DNA of 28,253 bases from Pseudomonadota bacterium (GTDB lineage: Bacteria; Pseudomonadota; Alphaproteobacteria; Rhizobiales; Xanthobacteraceae). Positions 14,971 to 22,573 of the stretch are shown here, one piece after another (positions within the stretch are counted from its first letter, which is position 1; the number at the start of each line of letters is the position of its first letter). Both the position numbers and the translations under genes were made by a program. Where the stretch lies: the NCBI GenBank assembly GCA_023423415.1, contig JAFAFP010000222.1:1-28253 (forward strand), given 5' to 3'. The notes beneath the pieces are model-generated. The model saw nothing but the letters and a program-made list of their open reading frames with translations. It was not told the DNA's origin and searched no databases.

Positions 14971-15588
14971 TCACGGCTGCTTGGGCATCGCCGCGTCATC
15001 GAGTTCGGTGGCACGCAGATGCGCCGGACGATTTTCGAGCTTGTTCCAGTAAGTTTCGAAGGCTGGCCGTTTCTCAATCGTGCCGAATTGCATGCCCCAC
15101 CAGATATGCGACCCGATAAAGACGTCGGCAGCGGTGAACGTGTCGCCGGCGATGAAGGGCTTGGCGGATACGGCCCGCTCCAGCGTGTCGATCGTTATCT
15201 TGTAATTGCCGTATCCTATCATCGCCTGCTTCTCCGGTGGCGGTTCGAAGCCGAGCACGCGATTGCTGGCTGCATATTCCAGCGGACCTGCGGAAAAGAA
15301 CAGCCATCGATAATAATCGCCACGTTGCCCCGGCGAGGGCGCGAGTTTCGCATCGGGGAAAGCATCGGCGAGATAGGCGCAGATCGCCGCGCATTCAGTC
15401 ACCACCGTATTGCCGTGCTTGATCGCCGGCACCTTGCCCATTGGATTGATCGCAAGATAGTCCGCCGATTTCATCGTCCCGAAATCGAGCATCTCGGTGC
15501 GGTAAGGCGCCCCGACTTCCTCGAGCATCCAGCGGACTATTCGGCCGCGCGACATCGGATTGGAGTACAGAACAAGCTCTTCCGCCAC
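14971..15588 (-). CDS. Glutathione S-transferase family protein
   Basis: 205 residues with a thioredoxin-like N-terminal domain (about 4-80: LVLYSNPMSRGRIVRWMLEE, NPMGKVPAI with the cis-Pro, TECAAICAYLAD) and an all-helical C-terminal domain with the FTAADVFIG N-capping box. The Ser of NPMSRG is the likely catalytic residue, as in beta/theta-like bacterial enzymes. These enzymes conjugate or reduce electrophiles using glutathione in the cytoplasm. The substrate is not predictable. The start is GTG (15586-15588), chosen because GAGAGGTG lies 4 bases upstream and the protein begins at the right place for the first strand. It is transcribed towards clpA and divergently from azlC. Confidence 0.93.
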   Translation of the reverse strand: MAEELVLYSNPMSRGRIVRWMLEEVGAPYRTEMLDFGTMKSADYLAINPMGKVPAIKHGNTVVTECAAICAYLADAFPDAKLAPSPGQRGDYYRWLFFSAGPLEYAASNRVLGFEPPPEKQAMIGYGNYKITIDTLERAVSAKPFIAGDTFTAADVFIGSHIWWGMQFGTIEKRPAFETYWNKLENRPAHLRATELDDAAMPKQP

Positions 15589-15658
15589 GGGTCACCTCTC
15601 AGGTTTGTCGATGAGAACATAACACGAACATTTGCTAAGTCAAAGGACAGGGGTGCAT

Positions 15659-15689
15659 GCGTTCACAACAGAACGCTAGCAACCGGTTG
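15659..15689. promoter_or_regulatory. Two adjacent palindromes upstream of azlC
   Basis: GCGTTC-N6-GAACGC (15659-15676) is followed directly by the 10-bp palindrome CAACCGGTTG (15680-15689). They lie in the divergent gap between the GST and azlC genes, before a strong ribosome-binding site at about 15696. They could be operator sites for either gene. The regulator is unknown. Confidence 0.35.
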
Positions 15690-15714
15690 TGGCCGCAGGA
15701 GGGGAAAACGAGCC

Positions 15715-15750
15715 ATGTCCACGCCTGCGTGCGACTGGGGCATTGCATGA
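15715..15750 (+). CDS. Possible 11-codon leader ORF upstream of azlC
   Basis: ATG at 15715 is preceded by the strongest ribosome-binding site of the locus (AGGAGGGG, 11 bases upstream) yet encodes only MSTPACDWGIA before TGA at 15748-15750. A second tiny ORF (15747-15779, MRGMRADAVA) overlaps its stop as ATGA and ends just inside the azlC region. The arrangement resembles a translated leader coupled to azlC. It could instead be the remnant of a longer azlC N-terminus. Translation is inferred only. Confidence 0.3.
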   Translation: MSTPACDWGIA

Positions 15751-15795
15751 GAGGCATGAGAGCCGACGCCGTTGCGTGACTCACGGCCGCGCCGC

Positions 15796-16542
15796 ATGGT
15801 GCGCGCGATGTCAGGCCCTTACACCATCGATTATCCGAGCAATGCAGCCGCCTATCTCGGCGGCCTGCGGCAGTCGGTCGTTTCGGTGTTCGCTTACGTG
15901 CTGTTCGGCACCTATATCGGCATCGGCGCGCTGGCCTACGATTTCAATTTCAGCCTGTTGTGGGTAACGGCATCGACATTGCTGGTCTGGGCCGGGCCTG
16001 CGCAGGTCATTCTCATTTCGACTCTTGGCGGCGGCGCGCAACTCGTTGAAGCCGCTATCGCCGTTGGATTGAGTGGCGTGCGCCTGTTGCCGATGGTGGT
16101 CTCATTGATGCCGATCCTGCGCGGCCCCAAGACCAGAACGCGTCAGCTCCTGCTTCCTTCGCACTTCACCGCCGTCAGTATGTGGGTGGAGTCGATGCGG
16201 CTCGGACCACAGATGCCGGTGGAGCGGCGCATTCCGTTCGTGAACGGCATTGCCAGTGGCTACATGATCTCGGCGCTGATTGCGACGGTGGCGGGCTATT
16301 ATCTGGCGGCACGGTTGCCAGTGCTGCTCACTGCCGCGCTCTTGTTCCTGACGCCGATGTCATTTCTGGTCTCGATTGCGCGCAACTCCACTTTCCTTGT
16401 CGACAGACTTGCATTGCTGCTGGGATTGTTGCTCGGGCCGATCCTCGCCTACCGCAACGTGGAGCTTGATATCATGTGGGCCGGCATTGCCGGCGGCACG
16501 CTGGCCTATGTGGCGCATCGTGTGAGGAAAAGCCTGCGATGA
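15796..16542 (+). CDS. azlC: AzlC family branched-chain amino-acid exporter, large subunit
   Basis: About 248 residues, highly hydrophobic, with several predicted membrane helices. It is recognisable as AzlC: GLRQSVVSVFAYVLFGTYIGIGALA, LLVWAGPAQVIL and the LLPMVVSLMP block. With the small subunit AzlD it exports branched-chain amino acids or related compounds across the inner membrane. The azlD start overlaps its stop by the ATGA pattern, so the two are translationally coupled. The start is uncertain: ATG 15796 and ATG 15808 both give MSGPYTIDYPSN downstream, and a TTG at 15772 is also in frame. None has a good ribosome-binding site of its own, which fits coupling to the short upstream ORFs. 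Confidence 0.88.
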   Translation: MVRAMSGPYTIDYPSNAAAYLGGLRQSVVSVFAYVLFGTYIGIGALAYDFNFSLLWVTASTLLVWAGPAQVILISTLGGGAQLVEAAIAVGLSGVRLLPMVVSLMPILRGPKTRTRQLLLPSHFTAVSMWVESMRLGPQMPVERRIPFVNGIASGYMISALIATVAGYYLAARLPVLLTAALLFLTPMSFLVSIARNSTFLVDRLALLLGLLLGPILAYRNVELDIMWAGIAGGTLAYVAHRVRKSLR

Positions 16543-16886
16543 GCCTCACAACATCCGAGCTGTGGCCTTATGTCGTTCTCGTGCTGGTTGGCTTTCTGCC
16601 GAATGAGATCTGGCGGTGGCTCGGGTTCATGCTGGCACGCGGCATCGATGAAGGCTCGGAACTGCTGGTCTGGGTGAGGGCGGTGGCGACGGCCGTGTTG
16701 GCGGCCGTGATCGCCAAGCTCATCTTCTTTGCTCCGGGCGCGCTGGCGTCGGTGCCGCTGTCGGTCCGGCTCGCGGCCATGGCTGCCGGCTTTCTTGCCT
16801 TTATCGTGTTTCGGCGTTCAGTCTTCGCCGGTGTTGCCGCCGGCGAAGTGGCCCTCATTGTCGGGGCTCTATTGTTTCGACCGTAA
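16539..16886 (+). CDS. azlD: AzlD family small subunit of amino-acid exporter
   Basis: 115 residues with four likely membrane helices (about 10-25, 42-66, 75-92, 95-113). AzlD hallmarks are PYVVLVLVGFLPNEIWRWLG near the N-terminus and the hydrophobic C-terminus. It works with AzlC, and the ATG overlaps the azlC stop (ATGA), the classical arrangement of this pair. It ends 2 bases before the convergently transcribed HIT gene, with no room for a terminator between them. Confidence 0.85.
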   Translation: MSLTTSELWPYVVLVLVGFLPNEIWRWLGFMLARGIDEGSELLVWVRAVATAVLAAVIAKLIFFAPGALASVPLSVRLAAMAAGFLAFIVFRRSVFAGVAAGEVALIVGALLFRP

Positions 16887-16888
16887 GG

Positions 16889-17317
16889 TCACGCCGACTG
16901 CATGGCCTCTGCCAGCTTCTTGGCTTGAGTGGCCAGCGTTTCCGGCTTTTCCTTCTCGCTTGCAGGCGGCTTCAGCATGACGCCTTCCTTGCGCGGGATG
17001 ACATGGACATGCAGGTGAAACACCACCTGGCCTCCAGCGCTTTCATTGAATTGCTGGATAGTTACGCCGTCCGCGTCGAAGGCCTGCATGCCAGCCTTCG
17101 CCACCTTCTGTGCGACCGTCATGACATGCGCAAGATCCTCCGGCGCAACATCAAGCACGTTGCGGGCAGGATTTTTCGGGATCACCAAGGCATGCCCGGC
17201 TGCGCGCGGCATGATGTCAAGGAACACAAACGCCCGCTCATCCTCATAGACCTTGTAACAAGGCAATTCGCCTCGAAGGATCTTCGCAAAGATATTGTTT
17301 TGATCGTAGGCCGGCAT
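16889..17317 (-). CDS. HIT family nucleotide hydrolase/transferase
   Basis: 142 residues. The histidine triad H101-L-H103-V-H105-V (QVVFHLHVHVIPR) marks the active site, and NIFAKILRGELPCYKVYED and AGHALVIPKNPARNV are standard HINT-branch segments. These enzymes hydrolyse AMP-linked substrates such as adenosine phosphoramidates. The physiological substrate is not known for most members. GGAG is placed 8 bases before the ATG. It is the last gene of a minus-strand run with the acetyltransferase (30 bases upstream), GDPD and RidA-like genes, an order that is probably one operon. Confidence 0.92.
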   Translation of the reverse strand: MPAYDQNNIFAKILRGELPCYKVYEDERAFVFLDIMPRAAGHALVIPKNPARNVLDVAPEDLAHVMTVAQKVAKAGMQAFDADGVTIQQFNESAGGQVVFHLHVHVIPRKEGVMLKPPASEKEKPETLATQAKKLAEAMQSA

Positions 17318-17347
17318 CTTTTCACTCCAGGGCGTCAGTCTTGCTAA

Positions 17348-18619
17348 TCACTCTTGCCAATCAGTCTTGCGAAACGGGGCCAGCGCTTCAAGCTCGCGGC
17401 CCGCGGCATCCACATAAGCGCGTTCGTGTTTGAGGTAGTCGGCAATCGCACGCCTGAGCCCGGGATGAGCGATATAATGGGACGAATAGGTCGTCACCGG
17501 CACATACCCGCGTGCGATCTTGTGTTCGCCTTGGGCGCCGGCTTCGACGGTCTTGAGCTTGTGTGCGATCGCATAGTCGATCGCCTGATAGTAGCAAAGC
17601 TCGAAGTGCAAGAACGGATGATGCTCGACCGCGCCCCAGTGCCGACCAAAGAGTGCGTCCGAGCCAATGAAATTGATCGCACCCGCAATGTAGCGGCCAT
17701 TGCGCTTGGCCATCACCAGCAGGATTTGATCGGCCATCGTTTCGTTGATCAGCGAGAAGAACGAGCGCGTCAGATAGGGGCGGCCCCACTTGCGTGAGCC
17801 GGTATCCATGTAGAACGCGAAGAAATCGTCCCAGACGGCTTCAGTCAGGTCGCTACCGGTCAGATGATGAATGGTGATGCCAGCTTCCGCCGCATCCCGG
17901 CGCTCGCGTTTGATGACCTTGCGCTTGCGCGACGCCAATGCAGCAAGGAAATCGTCAAATGAACTGTATCCCTCATTCTGCCAGTGGAATTGCTGGTCGG
18001 TGCGTTTCAAAAAGCCTTTCGTCCCGAGGAAGTCCCAGTCGGTCTGCGGAAGGAAAGTGAGGTGCACCGAGGAGGCGCTCCGCTTCTGGCACAATGCTAC
18101 CAGGCCGCCTGCCAGCGTCTCCCGGACGGTTGCCGCTTGCGGCGAAGGCGCCACCAGCAGCCGGGGGCCGGTCGCGGGGGTGAAAGGAACCGAGACCTGC
18201 AGCTTGGGATAGTAGGAGCCGCCGGCACGTTCATAGGCGTCGGCCCAGCCTTGATCGAACACGTATTCGCCGCGCGAGTGCGATTTCAGATAGCAGGGAG
18301 CAACCCCCAGCAGCCGGCCGTCTTTCGTCTCGATCAGGAGGTGCTGCGGGGCCCAGCCGGTGCGAGGCGTTGCCGAACCCGAACGTTCAAGCGCCGATAA
18401 AAAGGCGTGAGAAACAAACGGATTGTGGGGACGTGTTAAGGGGGGCGCTGACAGCTCAGAAACTGGATGAGCTTTTTCATCTGGAATGCAATCGTCGCGT
18501 TCGCGCGGGTGGTCGGAAATGCAGGCATTCCAATCACCCGGAGCGACCTCTCCGAGGTCCGAAATGACCCGGACCTGAAGTTCAAGCTGTGTGTCGGTTT
18601 GCGTCGCGGATTGAGGCAT
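17348..18619 (-). CDS. FemAB-like GNAT-fold acyltransferase (PF04339 type)
   Basis: 423 residues. I recognise the DUF482/FemAB-like family of Proteobacteria: NPFVSHAFLSALERSGS, LKSHSRGEYVFDQGWADAYERAGG, YYPKLQVSVPFTPATGPRLL, SRKRKVIKRERRDA and FEL-CYYQAIDYAI. The fold is a tandem GNAT, sometimes annotated as peptidoglycan biosynthesis/recognition, but substrate and product are not established. Between the opening strand (WNACI, residues 30-34) and NPFVSHAFL (66-74) sits an approximately 30-residue charged, Pro-rich insertion with an extra Cys. From memory the relatives lack it. No membrane segment or signal peptide. GDPD lies 21 bases upstream and HIT 30 bases downstream, so operonic. Confidence 0.88.
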   Translation of the reverse strand: MPQSATQTDTQLELQVRVISDLGEVAPGDWNACISDHPRERDDCIPDEKAHPVSELSAPPLTRPHNPFVSHAFLSALERSGSATPRTGWAPQHLLIETKDGRLLGVAPCYLKSHSRGEYVFDQGWADAYERAGGSYYPKLQVSVPFTPATGPRLLVAPSPQAATVRETLAGGLVALCQKRSASSVHLTFLPQTDWDFLGTKGFLKRTDQQFHWQNEGYSSFDDFLAALASRKRKVIKRERRDAAEAGITIHHLTGSDLTEAVWDDFFAFYMDTGSRKWGRPYLTRSFFSLINETMADQILLVMAKRNGRYIAGAINFIGSDALFGRHWGAVEHHPFLHFELCYYQAIDYAIAHKLKTVEAGAQGEHKIARGYVPVTTYSSHYIAHPGLRRAIADYLKHERAYVDAAGRELEALAPFRKTDWQE

Positions 18620-18640
18620 TGCGTCCGTTTTATCCGACTT

Positions 18641-19366
18641 TTATGGCCGAAATCCCTCGAAAATCATCTGGTCGGCCCAGCGGCCGGCGCGAACGCGATC
18701 GGCTTCGGTTCGAACCGTCCAGGTCAGGAGCGGCAGCCCCAGAGCATAACGAACCGAGAGCGGAAAGAGGGCCGGCAGATCCCGCACGGACCATGCAAGG
18801 AAATGCGGCTTCGCCCGCAGCACCCCGCCGAGAAAACTGCCCGTGCTCACGCCCTCGTCCTGCAAGAATCTTTTCTCCGCGACAAGCCCGCGTGGCAGAC
18901 CCGGCGCCGTCGAGCCGACCGCGGAGACCATCGCCGGATCGAATGACATCACGGCGACTGGCCCGGCGTAGCTTTGCAGCACCTCGACAGCTCGCGCCGC
19001 AAGTCGCGTGTCACTTTTAAAGTGACTTTTGAGTTCGATGATCAGCGGAACGTGGCCGGCGACAAGATTGCAAAGCTCGTCGAGCGTCATCATGCGATCG
19101 GCCGTTGATTTGAACCCGACCGCCTTAAGCTGCTCAGTCGTCAAGGTTGCAACGGCGCCTTGCTGTTGCGTCAAGCGATCGAGCGTGTCGTCGTGGAAGA
19201 CCATCGCTTCGCCATCGCCTGCAAGTTGCAGGTCGCATTCTATGGCGTATCGTCCGGCGATCGCGGCTGAAAACGCGGACGCGGTATTCTCAACGATACC
19301 GCGTTGCGCGTCGTGCAATCCACGATGCGCCACCGGGCGTGCTGTCAGCCAGTCCAATCCCGGCAT
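18641..19366 (-). CDS. Glycerophosphodiester phosphodiesterase family protein
   Basis: 241 residues from ATG 19364-19366. Active-site motifs are visible: PVAHRGLHD (His14, Arg15), VENTASAF (Glu26, Asn27), AIECDLQ (Glu43, Asp45) and MVFHDDTLDR (His58, Asp59), then IELKSHFK with its Glu and Lys, and LTWTVRTEADR. The family cleaves glycerophosphodiesters, such as glycerophosphocholine, to glycerol-3-phosphate and an alcohol, with a divalent metal. There is no signal peptide, so the action is probably cytoplasmic on lipid turnover products. The frame is open 26 codons further upstream, but that stretch overlaps the RidA gene and is basic, unlike the family. It begins 13 bases after the RidA-like stop. 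Confidence 0.92.
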   Translation of the reverse strand: MPGLDWLTARPVAHRGLHDAQRGIVENTASAFSAAIAGRYAIECDLQLAGDGEAMVFHDDTLDRLTQQQGAVATLTTEQLKAVGFKSTADRMMTLDELCNLVAGHVPLIIELKSHFKSDTRLAARAVEVLQSYAGPVAVMSFDPAMVSAVGSTAPGLPRGLVAEKRFLQDEGVSTGSFLGGVLRAKPHFLAWSVRDLPALFPLSVRYALGLPLLTWTVRTEADRVRAGRWADQMIFEGFRP

Positions 19367-19379
19367 GATCGTGGCGCGG

Positions 19380-19847
19380 TCAGGTGACCTCGAACATTCC
19401 CTCGACTTCGACCGCCGCATCCATCGGCAGCACCGAAACGCCAATGGTGCTGCGGGCGTGCCGGCCCTTGTCCGCGAAGGCGGTCACCATCAGGTCGGAC
19501 GCGCCGTTCATGACTTTCGGGACGTCGAGAAATGTCGGAGTGGCATTGATGAAGCCGCCGAGACGGACGACACGCAGAACCTTATCAAGGTCGCCGAGCG
19601 CGGCTTTGATCTGCGCCAGCAGATTGACCGCACAAATACGGGCGGCCTTCTGCCCGTCTTCGATCGAGACCTCATCGCCGAGTTTACCTTTGGCGACCAG
19701 CTTGCCGTCAGCATCGAGGCAAAGCTGGCCCGACACGATCAACAGATTTCCCGTGCGGACGAAACCGACATAGTTAGCCACCGGGGCGGCAGGCGTCGGC
19801 AACACGATCCCGAGATCGGCCAGCTTTTTCTCGACCGTTCCAGCCAT
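19380..19847 (-). CDS. RidA/YjgF family protein
   Basis: 155 residues, the longer subgroup of the family (typical RidA is about 128). Segments in order: IVLPTPAAPVANYVGFVRTGNLLIVSGQL, ARICAVNLLAQIKAALGDLDKV, MVTAFADKGRHARSTIGVSVLPM and AVEVEGMFEV. The Arg in HARSTIGV corresponds to the substrate-binding arginine of RidA, which hydrolyses reactive enamine/imine intermediates of pyridoxal-phosphate enzymes. This subgroup's activity is not well established. It has the clearest ribosome-binding site of the run (GGAGGAA about 6 bases before ATG), consistent with being first in a four-gene operon with GDPD, acetyltransferase and HIT. Confidence 0.9.
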   Translation of the reverse strand: MAGTVEKKLADLGIVLPTPAAPVANYVGFVRTGNLLIVSGQLCLDADGKLVAKGKLGDEVSIEDGQKAARICAVNLLAQIKAALGDLDKVLRVVRLGGFINATPTFLDVPKVMNGASDLMVTAFADKGRHARSTIGVSVLPMDAAVEVEGMFEVT

Positions 19848-19978
19848 ACATTTCCTCCTGCCGCTTGCGCCTCACAATGGACGTATTCTCTTCGCCGATT
19901 GAGGCAAGGTTCGCAAGTGTTCGAGACCGTTGCAGCAGGCCTGCGGCAATTCTATCTTCCGGCTGCGAGGATTTTCCC

Positions 19979-20851
19979 ATGACTGACAGACATCTGGATT
20001 GGTGCACGGCCCTGGCGGTGGTGGCCTTGTCGGCCGGCATCGCGGGCGCCGCGCCTGCGCAGAAAGCAGATGTTCCGAAGAAGGATGCGGTGGAATTTGT
20101 TCCGCATCGCGCCGTCTATGACCTGAAGCTGTCCTCGGCGCGCGGCAACCGTCCGGTCGAATCGGTCCGTGGTCGCATTCTCTACGATTTCTCCGGCAGC
20201 TCCTGCGAGGGTTACGCGCTGCAGTTCCGTCAGGTGTCGGAAATCGATGCCGGCGAGGGCAGCCTGATGACGACCGACATGCGGGCCGCGACCTGGGAGG
20301 ACGCAGGGGCGAAGTCATTCCGCTTCAACTCACAGAACTATGTCGATCAGAAGCTGAAAAGCACGGTCGATGGTCGTGCCGAACGCAGCGCGACCCGTGT
20401 CGGCGTCAATCTGAGCAAGCCGGGCGCGAAGAAATTCGGCATTGAGTCGACGGGCGTCTTCTTCCCGACCGATCACATGCGCCGCATCATCATCGCCGCG
20501 CGCGCGGGGCAAACCATTCTGGAAGGGCCGGTGTTCGACGGCTCGGAGACCGGCGACAAGGTCTACGAGACGATGAGCGTCATCGGTCCGGTGATCGAGC
20601 CCGATGCGCGCAAGCCCAACGACGCAGCGGCGAAAGATCCGACGCTGGCGAAAATGCGGCGCTGGCCGGTCAGCATCAGCTATTTCGATCGCAAAGCCAA
20701 AGCGGCCGGCGAGCAGACGCCGGTCTATTCGATCCGGTTCGAATTGTACGAGAACGGCATCTCGCGCGCCTTGTCGCTCGACTACAACGACTTTGTCGTC
20801 GCCGGTGAAATGACATCGCTGGAAATGAAGCCAGCCAAGCCGTGTAAGTGA
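19979..20851 (+). CDS. eipB: EipB family periplasmic envelope-integrity protein (DUF1849)
   Basis: 290 residues. A signal peptide occupies about 1-25 (CTALAVVALSAGIAGAAPAQ). The mature protein starts with FVPHRAVYDLKL and GRILYDFSGSSCEGYALQFRQ, typical of EipB. Two cysteines fit the family's conserved disulfide: Cys76 in SSCEGY and Cys289 as the second-last residue. EipB is a periplasmic beta-spiral protein of Alphaproteobacteria. In Brucella its loss sensitises cells to envelope stress and beta-lactams. I chose ATG 19979 because GAGG lies 8 bases upstream and it gives a clean signal peptide. The open frame upstream to 19865 lacks one. It is divergent from the RidA-like gene and convergent with dinB, 17 bases away. 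Confidence 0.9.
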   Translation: MTDRHLDWCTALAVVALSAGIAGAAPAQKADVPKKDAVEFVPHRAVYDLKLSSARGNRPVESVRGRILYDFSGSSCEGYALQFRQVSEIDAGEGSLMTTDMRAATWEDAGAKSFRFNSQNYVDQKLKSTVDGRAERSATRVGVNLSKPGAKKFGIESTGVFFPTDHMRRIIIAARAGQTILEGPVFDGSETGDKVYETMSVIGPVIEPDARKPNDAAAKDPTLAKMRRWPVSISYFDRKAKAAGEQTPVYSIRFELYENGISRALSLDYNDFVVAGEMTSLEMKPAKPCK

Positions 20852-20868
20852 CACGCGGCCGGTGGTTG

Positions 20869-22152
20869 TCAGCGGCCGCCGTCTTCGTCGAAGCCGATCC
20901 CGCGCATGATCGCGTCGCGGCCGAATTTGGCGCGCAGAGCATCGAGTGTGCGCTCGCTGGCTGCCGCCTTGCGTCCCTGCGGATTGAGAAGATCGTCCGG
21001 ATCTGCCAGGTCTGACGGCTGAAGATTGGATACGCCGATACCGATCAGGCGGAACATGGTGCCGTCGATCTCGCGCGCCAGCAATTCACGCCCGCAATCG
21101 AAGATCCGGCTGGCGAGTTGCGTCGGATCGCTCAGAGAGCGCGACCGCGTCCTGATCTGGAAATCCCGGCTCTTCAGTTTCAGCGTGATGGTCGAGCCGC
21201 TCAGCGATTTCGCCTTCAGGCGCGCCGACACGCGGTCGCTCAAATCCCATAAGATCTTTTCCAGCGGCCGCATCGCGCCGATGTCGTGATTGAATGTCGT
21301 TTCGGCCGAAATGCTCTTGGCGTCCCGGTCGGGCACGACTTGCCGATGGTCGATGCCGCGCGACAGCCGGCTCAGGCGCTGACCTTCAGCGCCAAGCCGC
21401 CGCATCAACTCGGTCTCGTCATGTTTCTGCAGGTCCGCGATGGTGCGAAAGCCGTCCCGCGCCAGCCGCTCCTGCGACACCTTGCCGATGCCGAAGATGA
21501 TGGAAATCGGCTTCTTGGCCAGAAAGGCCGGAGCTTCCGCGCGTCCCAGCACGGCGAAGCCGCGCGGCTTGTCGAGGTCAGACGCGATCTTGGCGAGAAA
21601 CTTGTTGTAGGACAGCCCGATCGACACCGTGATGCCGATCCGTCGCTCAACATCCCGTGCAAACTGCGCCAGCGACTTGGCTGCGCTTCGGCCGTGCAGC
21701 CGTTCGGTGCCCGACAAATCAAGGAAGGCTTCGTCGATCGAGACCGGCTCCACCAGCGGTGTGAGATCGCGCATGATCGCCCGGACCTCCCGCGCGACCT
21801 CGACATACTTCGCCATGTTCGGCTTGATGACGGTCGCATCCGGACAGAGCTGGCGCGCCTTGAACATCGGCATCGCCGAATGAACGCCATAGGTCCGCGC
21901 GATGTAACACGCGGTCGAGACCACGCCGCGCGTGCCGCCGCCCACGATCAGCGGCTTGTCGCCCAGTGATGGATCGTCGCGCTTTTCAATGGTGGCGTAG
22001 AACGCGTCGCAATCGACATGCGCGACGGCGAGCTCCGCGATTTCAGGATGCCGGAGGAGGCGAGGCGAGCCGCAGGTCCTGCACCGGCCGGTGGCCCCGG
22101 CCTCGGACATGCAATCGCGGCAGAAGCCCCGAGTCTCGGCGTCCTGAGTCAT
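20869..22152 (-). CDS. dinB: DNA polymerase IV (Y-family) with N-terminal zinc-ribbon-like motif
   Basis: 427 residues. The polymerase core carries the metal-binding Asp in VDCDAFYA (Asp47), the SIDEAFLD catalytic pair (Asp140, Glu141), SIGLSYNKFLAK, and the helix-hairpin-helix IFGIGKVSQERL. The little-finger domain follows at about 300-400. Before the core, residues 11-27 hold C-x2-C-x9-C-x2-C, a small zinc-ribbon-like extension absent from E. coli DinB. I recognise similar extensions in some rhizobial homologues. The last residues show no obvious QLxLF-type clamp motif. Function: error-prone translesion synthesis. The ATG overlaps the DUF3572 stop, so the pair is likely co-translated. I see no clear LexA box in the upstream gap. 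Confidence 0.95.
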   Translation of the reverse strand: MTQDAETRGFCRDCMSEAGATGRCRTCGSPRLLRHPEIAELAVAHVDCDAFYATIEKRDDPSLGDKPLIVGGGTRGVVSTACYIARTYGVHSAMPMFKARQLCPDATVIKPNMAKYVEVAREVRAIMRDLTPLVEPVSIDEAFLDLSGTERLHGRSAAKSLAQFARDVERRIGITVSIGLSYNKFLAKIASDLDKPRGFAVLGRAEAPAFLAKKPISIIFGIGKVSQERLARDGFRTIADLQKHDETELMRRLGAEGQRLSRLSRGIDHRQVVPDRDAKSISAETTFNHDIGAMRPLEKILWDLSDRVSARLKAKSLSGSTITLKLKSRDFQIRTRSRSLSDPTQLASRIFDCGRELLAREIDGTMFRLIGIGVSNLQPSDLADPDDLLNPQGRKAAASERTLDALRAKFGRDAIMRGIGFDEDGGR

Positions 22153-22448
22153 GGCGTATCGCGTTCCCAGTCCCGTCCGGCGAGCATCTCACGCGCGCTC
22201 AGGATCTCGGCGGGGTCGACCCCAGATTCCGCCGCGAAAGCCAGCATAACGGATTCGTTGTTGGCCAGATGATCCAGAACGCCCGCCAGAAAGAGTGGCT
22301 CGCGTGCGGCGGCCCGAATGTCGCCTGGCCCGATTCCTGTTGAAGCGAGAAATAAGCCCAATCGATCGGGATCTGAAGCGATGAAGCTAAGTGCTTGGAC
22401 TGCCATAGTTTCGGCGGCTGTCTGTGTCAGTTTTACCTTCGGAGCCAT
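22149..22448 (-). CDS. DUF3572 family protein
   Basis: 99 residues from ATG 22446-22448. Family landmarks are QTAAETMAVQALSFIASDPDRLGLFLASTGIGP, REPLFLAGVLDHLANNESVMLAFAAESG and a short acidic tail. All-helical and soluble. No function is established for the family. The frame remains open up to an ATG at 22511 that would add 21 basic residues. I prefer the shorter start because relatives begin near the KLTQTAAETM segment. It overlaps dinB (ATGA) and is divergent from divK, so it may share control with the polymerase. Confidence 0.8.
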   Translation of the reverse strand: MAPKVKLTQTAAETMAVQALSFIASDPDRLGLFLASTGIGPGDIRAAAREPLFLAGVLDHLANNESVMLAFAAESGVDPAEILSAREMLAGRDWERDTP

Positions 22449-22573
22449 CGCTTTGTATTTGCCTTTCCGTAACACATAGAGACTACCTTCAGCCGTAACC
22501 CGAACCCGCATTTTCGCGCCGTGGGAGCCTCGGATCGCTGGGCAGGGTTAGAATAGCCCAGGAGGGGTAGGGA

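Noticed and set aside
14935..15750. 271-residue open frame on the plus strand opposite the GST gene
   Set aside because: Shadow of the glutathione S-transferase gene. Only its last 11 codons (MSTPACDWGIA) are considered, as a leader ORF.
18705..18725. tRNA-like T-loop sequence GGTTCGAACC
   Set aside because: It lies inside the intact GDPD coding sequence with no cloverleaf around it.
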